From contig NZ_MEHJ01000001.1 of NCBI RefSeq assembly GCF_001746415.1, positions 3,183,001-3,247,000 on the forward strand: a DNA stretch of 64,000 nt, in the 5' to 3' direction. A program made the translations under genes and the position numbers. Under the pieces are notes generated by a model. That model had not been told where the DNA came from. It worked only from the letters and a program-made list of their open reading frames with translations, and searched no databases. Below are positions 40,640 through 49,894 of the stretch, in pieces; within the stretch, counting starts at the first letter, position 1; each line of letters starts with the position of its first letter. The DNA comes from Streptomyces agglomeratus (GTDB taxonomy: Bacteria > Actinomycetota > Actinomycetes > Streptomycetales > Streptomycetaceae).

Positions 40640-41008
40640 TCAGCCGCCCATCTGCGCCTTGATGTGACCGACGACCTCGTTGAACTCCTCGGTCGGCGAG
40701 AAGTCGACGTACTCGCAGTCCTCCAGGGCCTCCGGCACGTGGCCGGGCGCCCAGTAGAACGCCTGGCCCGCCTCGTAGACCTCTTCGCCGTCCTTGGTCC
40801 GCATCTTCAGCCGCCCCTTGAGCAGGTATCCCCAGTGCGGGCACTGGCAGAGGTCGTCGGGCAGGCCCTTGGCCAGCGGCCCCATGTCCGTACCTCTGGG
40901 AAACCGTGCGAAGGCGACGGTCATGCCTCCGCCGACCTCCCGCATGCGCAGTTCCACTCCGCCGCCCTCGATCTCGACGGGAGCGTCGTTCCGGGTCGTT
41001 GCCTGCAT
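40640..41008 (-). CDS. Cupin-domain protein
   Basis: 122 residues from ATG 41008 after GGAGGAGCC. Beta-barrel pattern: GGMTVAFARFPRGTDMGPLA, CPHWGYLLKGRLKMRTKDGE and EVYEAGQAFYWAPGHVPEAL. The metal-binding His set is incomplete (HWG and GHVPEA are present, the second G-x5-H-x-H-x3-E motif is altered), so it may be a sensing or binding rather than catalytic cupin. Monocistronic by spacing. Substrate unknown. Confidence 0.8.
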   Translation of the reverse strand: MQATTRNDAPVEIEGGGVELRMREVGGGMTVAFARFPRGTDMGPLAKGLPDDLCQCPHWGYLLKGRLKMRTKDGEEVYEAGQAFYWAPGHVPEALEDCEYVDFSPTEEFNEVVGHIKAQMGG

Positions 41009-41140
41009 GGCTCCTCCACGGCGGGCTCTTGGGAGGCTCGGGATGTCCCGCCTCCTCCCAGTCTGTCCCCGGGCTCGCACCCGTGCGACACGGTGGAACC
41101 GCCCGGCGAACGGACGTCCGCCCGGCGGCCACCGGCCCGA

Positions 41141-41404
41141 TCACCGCAGGTGAAGCTTGAGCTGTTCATGGCCGTCCGTGTGGTCCACCACGACTCCGGT
41201 GACCGGGTCGCCCACTTCGGGCCACATCACCAGCGACCCGTCGGTGCCGCCGTGGTGCATCCCGGCGACATCCGCGAAGGCACTGCCCGGCCGGCCGCCG
41301 TCGATCGAGATGAAGATGCCGAAGGGAGCGACACGGTCCACCGTGCCCGTCACCTCGCTGCCGAACGGGAACTCCTGCTTCAGTGCGGTCCAGGCGTCAC
41401 GCAT
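41141..41404 (-). CDS. S1-like RNA-binding domain protein
   Basis: 87 residues from ATG 41404 (AAGGGA upstream; upstream in-frame ATGs at 41443 and 41458 are alternatives). GSEVTGTVDRVAPFGIFISI DGGRPGSAF and VGDPVTGVVVDHTDGHEQLK LHLR give the five-strand S1/OB fold with the aromatic G-x-F-I/V motif. Free-standing S1 proteins of this size occur widely in Streptomyces; targets unknown. Confidence 0.75.
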   Translation of the reverse strand: MRDAWTALKQEFPFGSEVTGTVDRVAPFGIFISIDGGRPGSAFADVAGMHHGGTDGSLVMWPEVGDPVTGVVVDHTDGHEQLKLHLR

Positions 41405-41522
41405 TCCGGGTCCCTTCCTCTGCGGCGGCCCCGGCTCGCTCATCGGGCCGTGACGCACGCCGTTCGGTGGCCTCGATGCGGACGGTGAGGTGCTCGGCCG
41501 TCGTGCGGTCGCTCACGGGCAT
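41397..41522 (-). CDS. Possible 41-residue protein
   Basis: A short frame between the hypothetical protein at 41527 and the S1 gene: PVSDRTTAEHLTVRIEATER then a charged Arg/Ala/Glu tail, ending inside the S1 start region. The ATG follows GAAGCG. Tight packing with both neighbours is its main support. Confidence 0.25.
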   Translation of the reverse strand: MPVSDRTTAEHLTVRIEATERRASRPDERAGAAAEEGTRNA

Positions 41523-41526
41523 CGCT

Positions 41527-42114
41527 TCAGGCACTGCCGCGGGCCCGGCGCGACGCCGCCGCACGCAGCACGCGCTTGCCCTCGTTCGAGAGCTGGAGGG
41601 CATGGTTGAGGCCGCCGCCCGAGTCCTCGGACAGCATGTCGAGGAGCTGGCACTGGCGGCGCAGCTCGCCGGCCGTGAGCGGGCTGATGCCGTCGGTGTC
41701 GCCGTCGCGGTACGCCTTCACCCGCGCCTCGTGGCCGCCCGGTTCGACGCCGTCGAGCCGCAGGTGGACCTCCAGCACCGCGGCCGAGCAGTCCTCGGCC
41801 CAGGCGCGCAGCGCGGGCCGGTCGTAGGCGGCGGGGACGGCGGCGGCCATCCGGATGGCGAAGCCGGCGAGTTCCCCGGGGGCGGCGCCCGCGACGCGCT
41901 CCACCACGGCGGCGACCCTGCGCAGCCGGCCGAGCCAGGCGTCGCCGCCCTCCACCGCGACCCACAGCGGTCTCAGCGCCTCGTCCGTGTCGAGACCTAT
42001 GCGCTCGGCGCCCTCGACGTACTCCAGCAGCGGCAGGCACCGGTCCAGGCAGGCCACCGCGCTCGCCGCCAGGGTCCGTTCGTCGGCGCGGCCGATCAGT
42101 TCCACCAGGGTCAC
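41527..42114 (-). CDS. Hypothetical helical protein
   Basis: 195 residues, no signal or membrane span. Mostly helix: TLVELIGRADERTLAASAVA CLDRCLPLLEYV, DEALRPLWVAVEGGDAWLGR, AAYDRPALRAWAEDCSAAVL and ELRRQCQLLDMLSEDSG with a basic end. Good coding character and family-like conservation pattern (two Cys and several Trp), but I do not recognise it. Possibly in one unit with the small frame and S1 gene downstream. Confidence 0.65.
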   Translation of the reverse strand: MTLVELIGRADERTLAASAVACLDRCLPLLEYVEGAERIGLDTDEALRPLWVAVEGGDAWLGRLRRVAAVVERVAGAAPGELAGFAIRMAAAVPAAYDRPALRAWAEDCSAAVLEVHLRLDGVEPGGHEARVKAYRDGDTDGISPLTAGELRRQCQLLDMLSEDSGGGLNHALQLSNEGKRVLRAAASRRARGSA

Positions 42115-42211
42115 GGTGCCTCCCTCGGCACAGCAGGGCCCGCCCGGTGCGGCCCTTCTCCTTCCGACTGCGTACCGGGCCGCGATTACGTCACAGTCCG
42201 CTCATCGCCGC

Positions 42212-42718
42212 TCACAGTCCCAGCCGGTCCAGGAAGCGGGCGAAGAGCTCCTCGGCCACGGGATCGGCCTCTTCGCGCAGTACGTCGAGCAGCGCGCCCG
42301 GGGCCACCGTCCGGCCGGTCGCGGCCGCCCATTCGACCGCTTTCGCCGCGGCTCGCTCCGGTGGCAGGAAGAGGTCCTCCAGCACCAGTCCGTCGGCGCC
42401 CAGGTGGCCCGCCATCGCCTCGCGTCCGAGGCAGCCGAACCAGGACCCGGCCGCCTCGGCGGAAGTGGCGGCCTCCACGACCACGCAGGCGCTGTCCATG
42501 ACGAACGCGAAGATCGCGGGTGTTCCCGTCTCCCCGCACACCCCCCGGGCGAGCGCCCCCATGTCACCGACCTGCGGCTCACTGGGCCGCGCCCACACCT
42601 GCCAGCCGTCGCCCCGCGTCTCGTGGAGCGACAGTCCCTCCCGTACCTCGGCGAGCGAGGCCAGCTCGGAGAGCGGCCGCGCGCTGCGGCCCACGACGAA
42701 GTAACCCCAGAAACCCAT
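42212..42718 (-). CDS. Conserved hypothetical protein
   Basis: 168 residues, soluble: MGFWGYFVVGRSARPLSELA, LHETRGDGWQVWARPSEPQV, IFAFVMDSACVVVEAATSAE and HLGADGLVLEDLFLPPERAA. Starts with the G-F/W-G-Y-F-V-V-G-R signature of a widespread Streptomyces family that I cannot link to a function; the GxDGWQ and FVMDSACV strands suggest a SUKH/SMI1-like alpha/beta fold, but this is a guess. Follows the DUF4328 gene after 32 bases. Confidence 0.65.
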   Translation of the reverse strand: MGFWGYFVVGRSARPLSELASLAEVREGLSLHETRGDGWQVWARPSEPQVGDMGALARGVCGETGTPAIFAFVMDSACVVVEAATSAEAAGSWFGCLGREAMAGHLGADGLVLEDLFLPPERAAAKAVEWAAATGRTVAPGALLDVLREEADPVAEELFARFLDRLGL

Positions 42719-42750
42719 GCCCCGCTCCCCCCATGGTTCCTACAGTGCTG

Positions 42751-43599
42751 TCACATTCTGCCTGCGCCGAGTGACTTCGCGGGCGGCTGGGTCGACGCGA
42801 AGGGCAGGGTGGCGGCCTTGTCGCTCTGCATGCGCGTCAGCGCGCGTACGAACAGGATCGCGAGCGCGGCGGCCGCGATGTCGAGGAGATCGGCGACGAT
42901 CATCTGGTCGAGGGCGCCGAGGAGCGCGCCCGGCTCCTCGGCCTTCGCGTAGCGCTTGACGGCGTGACGGCCCAGGAGCGCCGCCACGACCCATGCCGTC
43001 CACCACGCGGTCAGGACGGTGTGCGGCTCCTGCTCGCGGGCGTCCGGGCCGTGGGGGTCCCGCCTGCTGGCCGCCCAGACGTCCACGGCAACCCCTCGCG
43101 GGAGCCAGAAGTTGCCGATGGGGACGAACCAGGAGCCGATCGCCCAGCCGGGCCCCTTGCGCTGGAGGTCCGGGGCGAAGACGCCGGCGTTCTTCCGCAC
43201 CCGGGAGAACCAGGCAATGAACACGACGGCCGTCGCGAGGAAGACGGCCGAGTAGGCCGTGGACGAGACGGTCATCAGGGTGTCGGTGAGGTCCAGGTCC
43301 TCGACGGGCACGGCGGCGAAGCCCTCGGTCACCCGGTCGTCCCAGTGGCCCCGGGCCCGGAACGAGACGAACAGCGAGAACACGTCGGCCACGACGACGG
43401 CGCCGAGCAGGACCGTCACGGCGCGGGCGAGCCCGACCGGCGAGCGGGGCGCCGCGGGGGCGGCGGGCAGCGGCGCGGGCGGGCCCGGCGGCGGCGCGCC
43501 GTTCGCGGGGGCGGCCGCGCAGCCCTCGCAGGGCCCTGTGCCGGTGGTGGCCTTCTCGGTACCGCAATTGGCGCACAGCACGGCTGGGCGACCCCCCAA
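42751..43599 (-). CDS. DUF4328 membrane protein with N-terminal zinc ribbon
   Basis: 282 residues. A short Cys knuckle at the N-terminus (LCANCGTEKATTGTGPCEGC), a Pro/Ala linker, then four to five membrane segments. The DUF4328 core is AYSAVFLATAVVFIAWFSRV RKNAGVF and KGPGWAIGSWFVPIGNFWLP RGVAVDVWAAS. The family is common in actinobacteria; function unknown. Own promoter region of about 150 bases on the other side of 43599. Confidence 0.85.
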   Translation of the reverse strand: MGGRPAVLCANCGTEKATTGTGPCEGCAAAPANGAPPPGPPAPLPAAPAAPRSPVGLARAVTVLLGAVVVADVFSLFVSFRARGHWDDRVTEGFAAVPVEDLDLTDTLMTVSSTAYSAVFLATAVVFIAWFSRVRKNAGVFAPDLQRKGPGWAIGSWFVPIGNFWLPRGVAVDVWAASRRDPHGPDAREQEPHTVLTAWWTAWVVAALLGRHAVKRYAKAEEPGALLGALDQMIVADLLDIAAAALAILFVRALTRMQSDKAATLPFASTQPPAKSLGAGRM

Positions 43600-43757
43600 G
43601 GTGACGGGACGCCCCTCCCCCGAGGGGTGGCGACGGCGCGGGCGCCGACCGGCGCGCGCCCGCGGAACATACGCCGCCGCCGGCCGGGCCGTCCATCGCG
43701 TTCCCGGGCCCGGCGGGCCCGTCGGGCGGCCGGTCGGCCGCTCAGCCGGTCAGCCGG

Positions 43758-45392
43758 TCAGCCGGTCCGCTGCGACAGGGCCTTGAAGCCCTCCCAGTCC
43801 AGCGTCGGCGTGCCCGCGTCCCAGGTCTTCTGCGCCAGGGCGCGCATCGGGAGGTGGATGCCGCGCGCGACCTGCTCCTGCGTCTGGGCGTTCGCCAGGT
43901 CGCACCAGATGGCCAGGCGGCCGCCCAGGATCTGGTCGGCGTAGCGCGCGGGCACCGGGGTTGTGCCGCGCAGGACCAGCGGGGTCCAGGACTCGTAGAT
44001 GCGGCGGCCCGTCGGATAGGTGAACGTGTTGGGCTCGCCGAGTACGTAGTAGAGGTACTCGTCGTTGGCGTTGACCACCTTGCGGCCCTCGCTCAGGTAC
44101 TCCTGCGGCTGCCGGGCGCCGATCTCCTTGCCGGTCCAGTACTCGACCTCACGGTCCTGGTCGGACTTGACCACACCGCCCGCGTGCAGGCCGTCGTTCC
44201 ACGCCTTGAGGATCTTGCCGTGCGGGCGCAGGGCCGCCGCGCGGTCGTTGAGCCAGCCGGTGGCGAGGTCCTGGACCTTCGCGTTCGGGCCGTACTTGCG
44301 GACCGCCTCGCCGGCGAGGCCCGGGTACGAGAGCTCCGGGTTCCGCTTGAGCAGGGCGGCGTACTCGTCGCCGCCGAGGTGCACGTACCTGCCGGGGAAG
44401 ACGTCGGCGTACTCGCTCAGCAGGTCGTCCACGATCCGCGCCGACTTCGGGTTGGCGATGTCCACCGCGCCGGGCGTCGCCACACCGCGCGTGTCGCGCA
44501 GCTGGAGGTCCGGGTGCGCGTCCATGACCGCGCCGAGGTGGCCGGGCGAGTCGATCTCCGGGATGACGGTGATGTGGCGGCTCGCGGCCAGCTTCACGAT
44601 CCGGCGGACCTCGGCCTTGGTGAGGTGCTGCTCGGACACGATCTCGGGGTGGCTGTCCGACTCGATGCGGAAGCCCTGGTCGTCGGAGAAGTGCAGACCG
44701 AGCTGGTTGAGCTTGAGGTCGCCCATCTCGCGGACGGTGTCCTCGATCCAGTCGGCGGTGAAGTGCTTGCGCGCGGTGTCGAGCATCACTCCGCGCTGCG
44801 GCTTGGCGGGCTTGTCGTGCACGACGCCCTCGGACAGGCGGCCGTCGGCGGCCAGGGCCTGCTTGACGGTGCGGGTTCCGTAGAAGACACCGGCCTCGTC
44901 GGCGCCCGTGACGCGCACCCGGCCGTCGCGGACGGTGAGGGTGTACGACTCGGGCGCGCCGCCGGGCTTCAGCGCCAGCTCGATGTCGCCCGCGCGGCCC
45001 GCCCCCGCGGCCGAGAAGCCGCGCTTCAGCTCCTGGGCCAGGAGCCGGCCCTCGTCGCCGAGGGCACGGTTGTCGCCCGGCGCCACGACGACACGCGTGG
45101 AGCGCTGGGGCTGCCAGCCGGGGCCCTTGGCCGCGTCGTACTGCCGCACCGAGGGGACGGCGCTGGGCGCCTTGGTCGGTCCCGCCTTCACAGGCGGCGC
45201 GGCCTTCGCGGCGGGCGCCGACCGCTTCGGCGGTGCGGACGAGGCGGGTGGCGCCGCCGGCTTCGGCTGAGCCGCCGGTTCGGCGGGCGACGCCGGTGGC
45301 GCGGACGGCGCCGGCTTCGCGACGGTGGCGACGAGCGGGACGATCAGGGAGACCGCGGCTACGGCCAGCGGCCCCCGGAATTGCGACATCAT
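43758..45392 (-). CDS. Secreted beta-N-acetylhexosaminidase (GH20)
   Basis: About 544 residues. Signal peptide SQFRGPLAVAAVSLIVPLVA, a Pro/Ala-rich linker of about 60 residues, the GH20b N-terminal domain (RVVVAPGDNRALGDEGRLLA) and the catalytic barrel: DTARKHFTADWIEDTVREMG, LNQLGLHFSDDQGFRIESDS, EIDSPGHLGAVMDAHPDLQL and HLGGDEYAALLKRN with the catalytic Asp-Glu pair. Removes terminal GlcNAc/GalNAc from chitin or wall fragments outside the cell. ATG at 45392 or 45389; a TTG at 45410 extends it. The inverted repeat TTGGGC-N7-GCCCAA covers the start region. Confidence 0.93.
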   Translation of the reverse strand: MMSQFRGPLAVAAVSLIVPLVATVAKPAPSAPPASPAEPAAQPKPAAPPASSAPPKRSAPAAKAAPPVKAGPTKAPSAVPSVRQYDAAKGPGWQPQRSTRVVVAPGDNRALGDEGRLLAQELKRGFSAAGAGRAGDIELALKPGGAPESYTLTVRDGRVRVTGADEAGVFYGTRTVKQALAADGRLSEGVVHDKPAKPQRGVMLDTARKHFTADWIEDTVREMGDLKLNQLGLHFSDDQGFRIESDSHPEIVSEQHLTKAEVRRIVKLAASRHITVIPEIDSPGHLGAVMDAHPDLQLRDTRGVATPGAVDIANPKSARIVDDLLSEYADVFPGRYVHLGGDEYAALLKRNPELSYPGLAGEAVRKYGPNAKVQDLATGWLNDRAAALRPHGKILKAWNDGLHAGGVVKSDQDREVEYWTGKEIGARQPQEYLSEGRKVVNANDEYLYYVLGEPNTFTYPTGRRIYESWTPLVLRGTTPVPARYADQILGGRLAIWCDLANAQTQEQVARGIHLPMRALAQKTWDAGTPTLDWEGFKALSQRTG

Positions 45393-45594
45393 TGGGCGAA
45401 CGATGCCCAATCAGCCCCCCATACGTCCACCAATCGTCCAGTATGTGTGGCCAACCTCTCCCGTTCGGGTGAGGTTCGCGCATCCGTCGGACAGCCTTAC
45501 CGGAGCGTCGATAGCGTTGCGTCCCTTCCGTCCCAGCCTTCCCGGTCTCGTCCGCCCCACCCCTCCCCGCCGGCCCCCTTCCGAGGAGCTCCCG

Positions 45595-46200
45595 CTGTCC
45601 AGCGAATCGCCGGGACGCACGGCCGTACCCGCGCAGTGCCGGGGGCCCGTCGCCGCCGGTCTCGACCGGTTCAACGCCGCGCCCTGCGACGCCGCCGAGG
45701 CCGCACTGATCACCTGCTGCGCCAGCCTGCGCTGGGCGCGCCGGGTCGCCGCCCACCGCCCGTACCCGGATGTCGACGCGCTGCTGGCCGCGGCCGACGA
45801 GGCGGCGTACGACCTGTCACGGGACGAGATCGCCGACGCGCTGACCAGGGAGTCCTCCACCGGTCTCGGCGAGGGCGCTCCCCCCGCCGCGCTCACGGCG
45901 CTGCGCGCGGCCCACGCGGCGTACGAGAGCAGCTTCGGCCACGCCTTCGTGATCTGCCTGGACGGCTACCGGCCCGAGGAGCGGCTCGACCACGTCCTGG
46001 CGGGCATCCGGTCACGGCTGGGCAACGAGGCTGAGGAGGAACGGGTGGTCGCCGCCGACGAGCTGCGCCGGCTCGCACGGGGACGGCTCGCCCATCTTGT
46101 TTCGGATCCCGGGAAAGCGGATGTTTGTCCGACAAACACCGATCTCGCAGGCCACAGCGGTTGCGGGGACCGCCCCGATAGCCCGTCCGTGGCTGTTTGA
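45595..46200 (+). CDS. 2-oxo-4-hydroxy-4-carboxy-5-ureidoimidazoline decarboxylase
   Basis: Third step of urate breakdown to S-allantoin. About 201 residues: AGLDRFNAAPCDAAEAALIT, ASLRWARRVAAHRPYPDVDA with the catalytic His, LLAAADEAAYDLSRDEIADA and FGHAFVICLDGYRPEERLDH. No ATG or GTG fits the domain start. A CTG at 45595 lies six bases after GAGGAG and gives a normal N-terminus; TTG 45517 with weaker spacing is the alternative. The C-terminal 30 residues (KADVCPTNTDLAGHSGCGDR) run past the usual end. Other urate genes are not in the window. Confidence 0.85.
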   Translation: MSSESPGRTAVPAQCRGPVAAGLDRFNAAPCDAAEAALITCCASLRWARRVAAHRPYPDVDALLAAADEAAYDLSRDEIADALTRESSTGLGEGAPPAALTALRAAHAAYESSFGHAFVICLDGYRPEERLDHVLAGIRSRLGNEAEEERVVAADELRRLARGRLAHLVSDPGKADVCPTNTDLAGHSGCGDRPDSPSVAV

Positions 46201-46348
46201 TTGCCTCTTTGATCACACCAGTGGACCCCGCGCGAACGAACCGACAAGTCGTCGCTACGATGGCCGGGGCCGGTGGACCGTACCCGGCCGGGCCAGACCG
46301 ACACTGAAGCCGGCATGGCCCCTATCCCCGCTCCCGGAGGGTTTTTCC

Positions 46349-46729
46349 GTGCCGGCTGGAACGCTGTATCGCGGCCGGGAAGGTATGTGGTCCTGGGTGG
46401 CTCATCGAGTCACCGGCGTCCTCATTTTCTTCTTCCTGTTCGTGCATGTCCTCGACACCGCTCTCGTCCGCGTCTCTCCCGAGGCATACGACGATGTCGT
46501 GGCCACCTACAAGACCCCTCTCGTCGCCCTGCTCGAGTACGGACTTGTCGCCGCCATCCTCTTCCACGCGCTGAACGGCCTGCGGGTCGTCGCCGTGGAC
46601 TTCTGGTCCAAGGGCACCAGGTACCAGAAGCAGATGCTCTGGGCCGTCATGGGCATCTGGATCGTGCTGATGGCAGGCGCCCTCTACCCCGTGCTCGGCC
46701 ACGCCGTACGCGAAGTCTTCGGGAGCTGA
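46349..46729 (+). CDS. sdhC: Succinate dehydrogenase cytochrome b556 subunit
   Basis: 126 residues from GTG 46349 (GGAGG eight bases upstream). AGTLYRGREGMWSWVAHRVT GVLIFFFLFVHVLD, the quinone/heme region LFHALNGLRVVAVDF with the axial His, and three membrane spans. Anchors the complex in the membrane and passes electrons to menaquinone. First gene of sdhCDAB; the ~150 bases upstream contain its promoter. Confidence 0.95.
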   Translation: MPAGTLYRGREGMWSWVAHRVTGVLIFFFLFVHVLDTALVRVSPEAYDDVVATYKTPLVALLEYGLVAAILFHALNGLRVVAVDFWSKGTRYQKQMLWAVMGIWIVLMAGALYPVLGHAVREVFGS

Positions 46730-46734
46730 CGCAG

Positions 46735-47211
46735 ATGTCGATCGAGACCAATTCCGCGGTTGGCCCCGTCGAGGGTGAGAGCCTGTACGACGTCGACAAC
46801 CCGGCTCCCCTCATCGAGGCCCCCCGCGCTCGTACCAAGAAGACACCCAGGTCGACGCGCACGAACTTCGAGCTGTACGGCTGGCTGTTCATGCGGCTGT
46901 CCGGCATCGTGCTGGTCGTCCTCGTCCTCGGCCACCTGCTGATCCAGCTCGTGCTGGACGGCGGCGTGTCCAAGATCGGCTTCGCCTTCGTGGCCGGCCG
47001 CTGGGCCTCGCCGTTCTGGCAGACCTGGGACCTGCTCATGCTGTGGCTGGCGATGCTGCACGGCGCCAACGGCCTGCGTACCGTGATCAACGACTACGCG
47101 GAGCGGCCGAACACCCGCTTCTGGCTGAAGAACCTGCTGTACACCGCCACGGTGTTCACCGTCCTTCTGGGCACGCTGGTGATCTTCACCTTCGACCCGA
47201 ACATCCGCTAG
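46735..47211 (+). CDS. sdhD: Succinate dehydrogenase hydrophobic membrane anchor
   Basis: 158 residues, starting five bases after sdhC. A hydrophilic N-terminus of about 45 residues (EGESLYDVDNPAPLIEAPRA) precedes three spans: FELYGWLFMRLSGIVLVVLV, TWDLLMLWLAMLHGANGLRT (heme His) and LYTATVFTVLLGTLVIFTF. Forms the membrane domain with SdhC. Confidence 0.95.
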   Translation: MSIETNSAVGPVEGESLYDVDNPAPLIEAPRARTKKTPRSTRTNFELYGWLFMRLSGIVLVVLVLGHLLIQLVLDGGVSKIGFAFVAGRWASPFWQTWDLLMLWLAMLHGANGLRTVINDYAERPNTRFWLKNLLYTATVFTVLLGTLVIFTFDPNIR

Positions 47212-47235
47212 GCCCGGGGCTGAGGTAATCCACCC

Positions 47236-48990
47236 ATGAAGATTCACAAGTACGACACCGTCATCGTCGGCGCCGGTGGCGCGGGCATGCGCGCGGCCAT
47301 CGAGTCGACGAAGCGCAGCCGCACCGCCGTGCTGACGAAGCTCTACCCCACCCGGTCCCACACGGGCGCCGCGCAGGGCGGCATGGCCGCCGCGCTGGCG
47401 AACGTGGAGGAGGACAACTGGGAGTGGCACACCTTCGACACGATCAAGGGCGGCGACTACCTGGTCGACCAGGACGCCGCCGAGATCCTGGCGAAGGAGG
47501 CCATCGACTCGGTCCTCGACCTGGAGAAGATGGGCCTGCCGTTCAACCGCACCCCGGACGGCACCATCGACCAGCGCCGCTTCGGCGGTCACTCCCGCAA
47601 CCACGGCGAGGCCCCGGTCCGCCGGTCCTGCTACGCGTCGGACCGCACCGGCCACATGATCCTCCAGACGCTGTACCAGAACTGCGTCAAGGAGGGCGTG
47701 GAGTTCTTCAACGAGTTCTACGTCCTGGACCTGCTGATGCAGGAGGTCGACGGGGTCCGCAAGTCCGCGGGCGTCGTCGCCTACGAGCTGGCGACCGGCG
47801 AGATCCACGTCTTCCAGGCGAAGGCCGTCATCTTCGCCTCCGGCGGCACCGGCAAGTTCTTCAAGGTGACGTCGAACGCCCACACCCTGACCGGTGACGG
47901 CCAGGCCGCGGCGTACCGTCGCGGGCTGCCGCTGGAGGACATGGAGTTCTTCCAGTTCCACCCGACGGGCATCTGGCGCATGGGCATCCTGCTGACGGAG
48001 GGCGCCCGCGGTGAGGGCGGCATCCTCCGCAACAAGGACGGCGAGCGCTTCATGGAGAAGTACGCGCCGGTCATGAAGGACCTCGCGTCCCGTGACGTCG
48101 TCTCGCGCTCCATCTACACGGAGATCCGTGAGGGCCGCGGCTGCGGTCCCGAGGGCGACCACGTCTTCCTCGACCTCACGCACCTGCCGCCGGAGCAGCT
48201 CGACGCGAAGCTCCCCGACATCACCGAGTTCGCGCGTACGTACCTGGGCATCGAGCCGTACACGGACCCGATCCCGATCCAGCCGACCGCGCACTACGCC
48301 ATGGGCGGCATCCCGACGAACGTCAGGGGTGAGGTCCTCGCGGACAACACCACGGTCGTTCCCGGTCTGTACGCCGCCGGTGAGGTCGCCTGCGTCTCGG
48401 TGCACGGCGCGAACCGTCTGGGCACCAACTCGCTGCTCGACATCAACGTCTTCGGCAAGCGCGCCGGCATCGCCGCCGCCGAGTACTCGGCGGCGAACGA
48501 CTACGTCGAGCTTCCCGAGGACCCGGCGTCGCTCGTCGTCGCGCAGGTCGAGCGCCTGCGCAGCAACACCGGGGCCGAGCGGGTGCACGACATCCGCCGG
48601 GAGCTCCAGGAGACGATGGACGCCAACGTGATGGTGTTCCGTACCGAGCAGACGATCAAGACGGCCGTCGCCAAGATCGGCGAGCTGCGCGAGCGTTACC
48701 TCAACGTCTCGATCCAGGACAAGGGCAAGCGGTTCAACACCGACCTGCTGGAGGCCATCGAGCTGGGCAACCTGCTCGACCTGGCCGAGGTCATGGCCGT
48801 CTCCGCCCTGGCGCGCAAGGAGTCCCGCGGCGGTCACTACCGCGAGGACTTCCCGAACCGCGACGACGTCAACTTCATGCGCCACACCATGGCGTACCGC
48901 GAGGTCGGCGACGACGGCACCGAGTCGATCCGTCTCGACTACAAGCCGGTCGTCCAGACCCGCTACCAGCCGATGGAGCGTAAGTACTGA
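47236..48990 (+). CDS. sdhA: Succinate dehydrogenase flavoprotein subunit
   Basis: 584 residues. FAD-binding [20 protein letters not shown], covalent flavin His in [14 protein letters not shown], substrate/catalytic region [40 protein letters not shown] and [20 protein letters not shown]. Oxidises succinate to fumarate in the TCA cycle. AGGTAATCC leader after sdhD; overlaps sdhB by one base. Confidence 0.98.
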   Translation: MKIHKYDTVIVGAGGAGMRAAIESTKRSRTAVLTKLYPTRSHTGAAQGGMAAALANVEEDNWEWHTFDTIKGGDYLVDQDAAEILAKEAIDSVLDLEKMGLPFNRTPDGTIDQRRFGGHSRNHGEAPVRRSCYASDRTGHMILQTLYQNCVKEGVEFFNEFYVLDLLMQEVDGVRKSAGVVAYELATGEIHVFQAKAVIFASGGTGKFFKVTSNAHTLTGDGQAAAYRRGLPLEDMEFFQFHPTGIWRMGILLTEGARGEGGILRNKDGERFMEKYAPVMKDLASRDVVSRSIYTEIREGRGCGPEGDHVFLDLTHLPPEQLDAKLPDITEFARTYLGIEPYTDPIPIQPTAHYAMGGIPTNVRGEVLADNTTVVPGLYAAGEVACVSVHGANRLGTNSLLDINVFGKRAGIAAAEYSAANDYVELPEDPASLVVAQVERLRSNTGAERVHDIRRELQETMDANVMVFRTEQTIKTAVAKIGELRERYLNVSIQDKGKRFNTDLLEAIELGNLLDLAEVMAVSALARKESRGGHYREDFPNRDDVNFMRHTMAYREVGDDGTESIRLDYKPVVQTRYQPMERKY

Positions 48991-49757
48991 TGGCTACCCC
49001 GACTCTGGACAAGGTCGACGACGCGAAGCCCGCGGCCGTCCCCTCGCCGTACATCACGGTCACGTTCCGGATCCGCCGCTTCAACCCGGAGATCTCCGCC
49101 GAGGCCGAGTGGCAGGACTTCCCGATCGAGATCGACCCGAAGGAGCGTGTGCTCGACGGTCTCCACAAGATCAAGTGGGAGACCGACGGCACGCTGACCT
49201 TCCGCCGCTCGTGCGCGCACGGCATCTGCGGCTCCGACGCGATGCGGATCAACGGCAAGAACAGGCTCGCCTGCAAGACGCTGATCAAGGACATCAACCC
49301 GGAGAAGCCGATCACGATCGAGGCCATAAAGGGCCTCACGGTCCTCAAGGACCTCGTGGTCGACATGGACCCGTTCTTCCAGGCGTACCGCGACGTCATG
49401 CCCTTCCTCATCACGAAGGGCAACGAGCCGACGCGCGAGCGTCTCCAGTCCGCCGAGGACCGCGAGCGCTTCGACGACACCACCAAGTGCATCCTGTGCG
49501 CCGCGTGCACGTCCTCGTGCCCGGTGTTCTGGAACGACGGCCAGTACTTCGGCCCGGCGGCGATCGTCAACGCGCACCGCTTCATCTTCGACTCGCGTGA
49601 CGAGGGCGGCGAGCAGCGCCTGGAGATCCTGAACGACAAGGACGGCGTGTGGCGTTGCCGTACGACGTTCAACTGCACGGACGCCTGCCCTCGCGGTATC
49701 GAGGTCACGAAGGCGATCCAGGAAGTGAAGCGCGCGCTGATCACGCGTCGCTTCTGA
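48990..49757 (+). CDS. sdhB: Succinate dehydrogenase iron-sulfur subunit
   Basis: 255 residues. [2Fe-2S] ligands in RRSCAHGICGSDAMRINGKN RLAC, [4Fe-4S] in CILCAACTSSCP and [3Fe-4S] in FNCTDACPRGIEV. Carries electrons from the flavin to the membrane quinone site. Start codon shared with the sdhA stop (TGATG). A hairpin terminator follows. Confidence 0.98.
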   Translation: MATPTLDKVDDAKPAAVPSPYITVTFRIRRFNPEISAEAEWQDFPIEIDPKERVLDGLHKIKWETDGTLTFRRSCAHGICGSDAMRINGKNRLACKTLIKDINPEKPITIEAIKGLTVLKDLVVDMDPFFQAYRDVMPFLITKGNEPTRERLQSAEDRERFDDTTKCILCAACTSSCPVFWNDGQYFGPAAIVNAHRFIFDSRDEGGEQRLEILNDKDGVWRCRTTFNCTDACPRGIEVTKAIQEVKRALITRRF

Positions 49758-49805
49758 TCCTGGCCGTGTCCGGCTCCGGACGCTGCTGATCCGTACGCGC
49801 ACGAC

Positions 49806-49840
49806 GGCCCCGTTGCCCGGTTCTTCCGGGCGGCGGGGCC
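49806..49840 (+). terminator. Terminator of the sdhCDAB operon
   Basis: Arms GGCCCCGTTGCCCGG and CCGGGCGGCGGGGCC pair (two central mismatches) around TTCTT, 48 bases after sdhB. Confidence 0.8.
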
Positions 49841-49894
49841 GTTCTGTGCCAGGATCGGGGGGAATGCGCAGCAGGCCGAGGGGAGCACGGAACC

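Noticed and set aside
43740..43765. Tandem CAGCCGGT repeats
   Set aside because: Three copies of an eight-base GC-rich unit at the end of the hexosaminidase gene; likely slippage, no sign of function.
45393..45500. DasR operator before the GH20 gene
   Set aside because: No TGGTCTAGACCA-like sequence; the nearest TGG/CCA pairs lack the spacing and symmetry.
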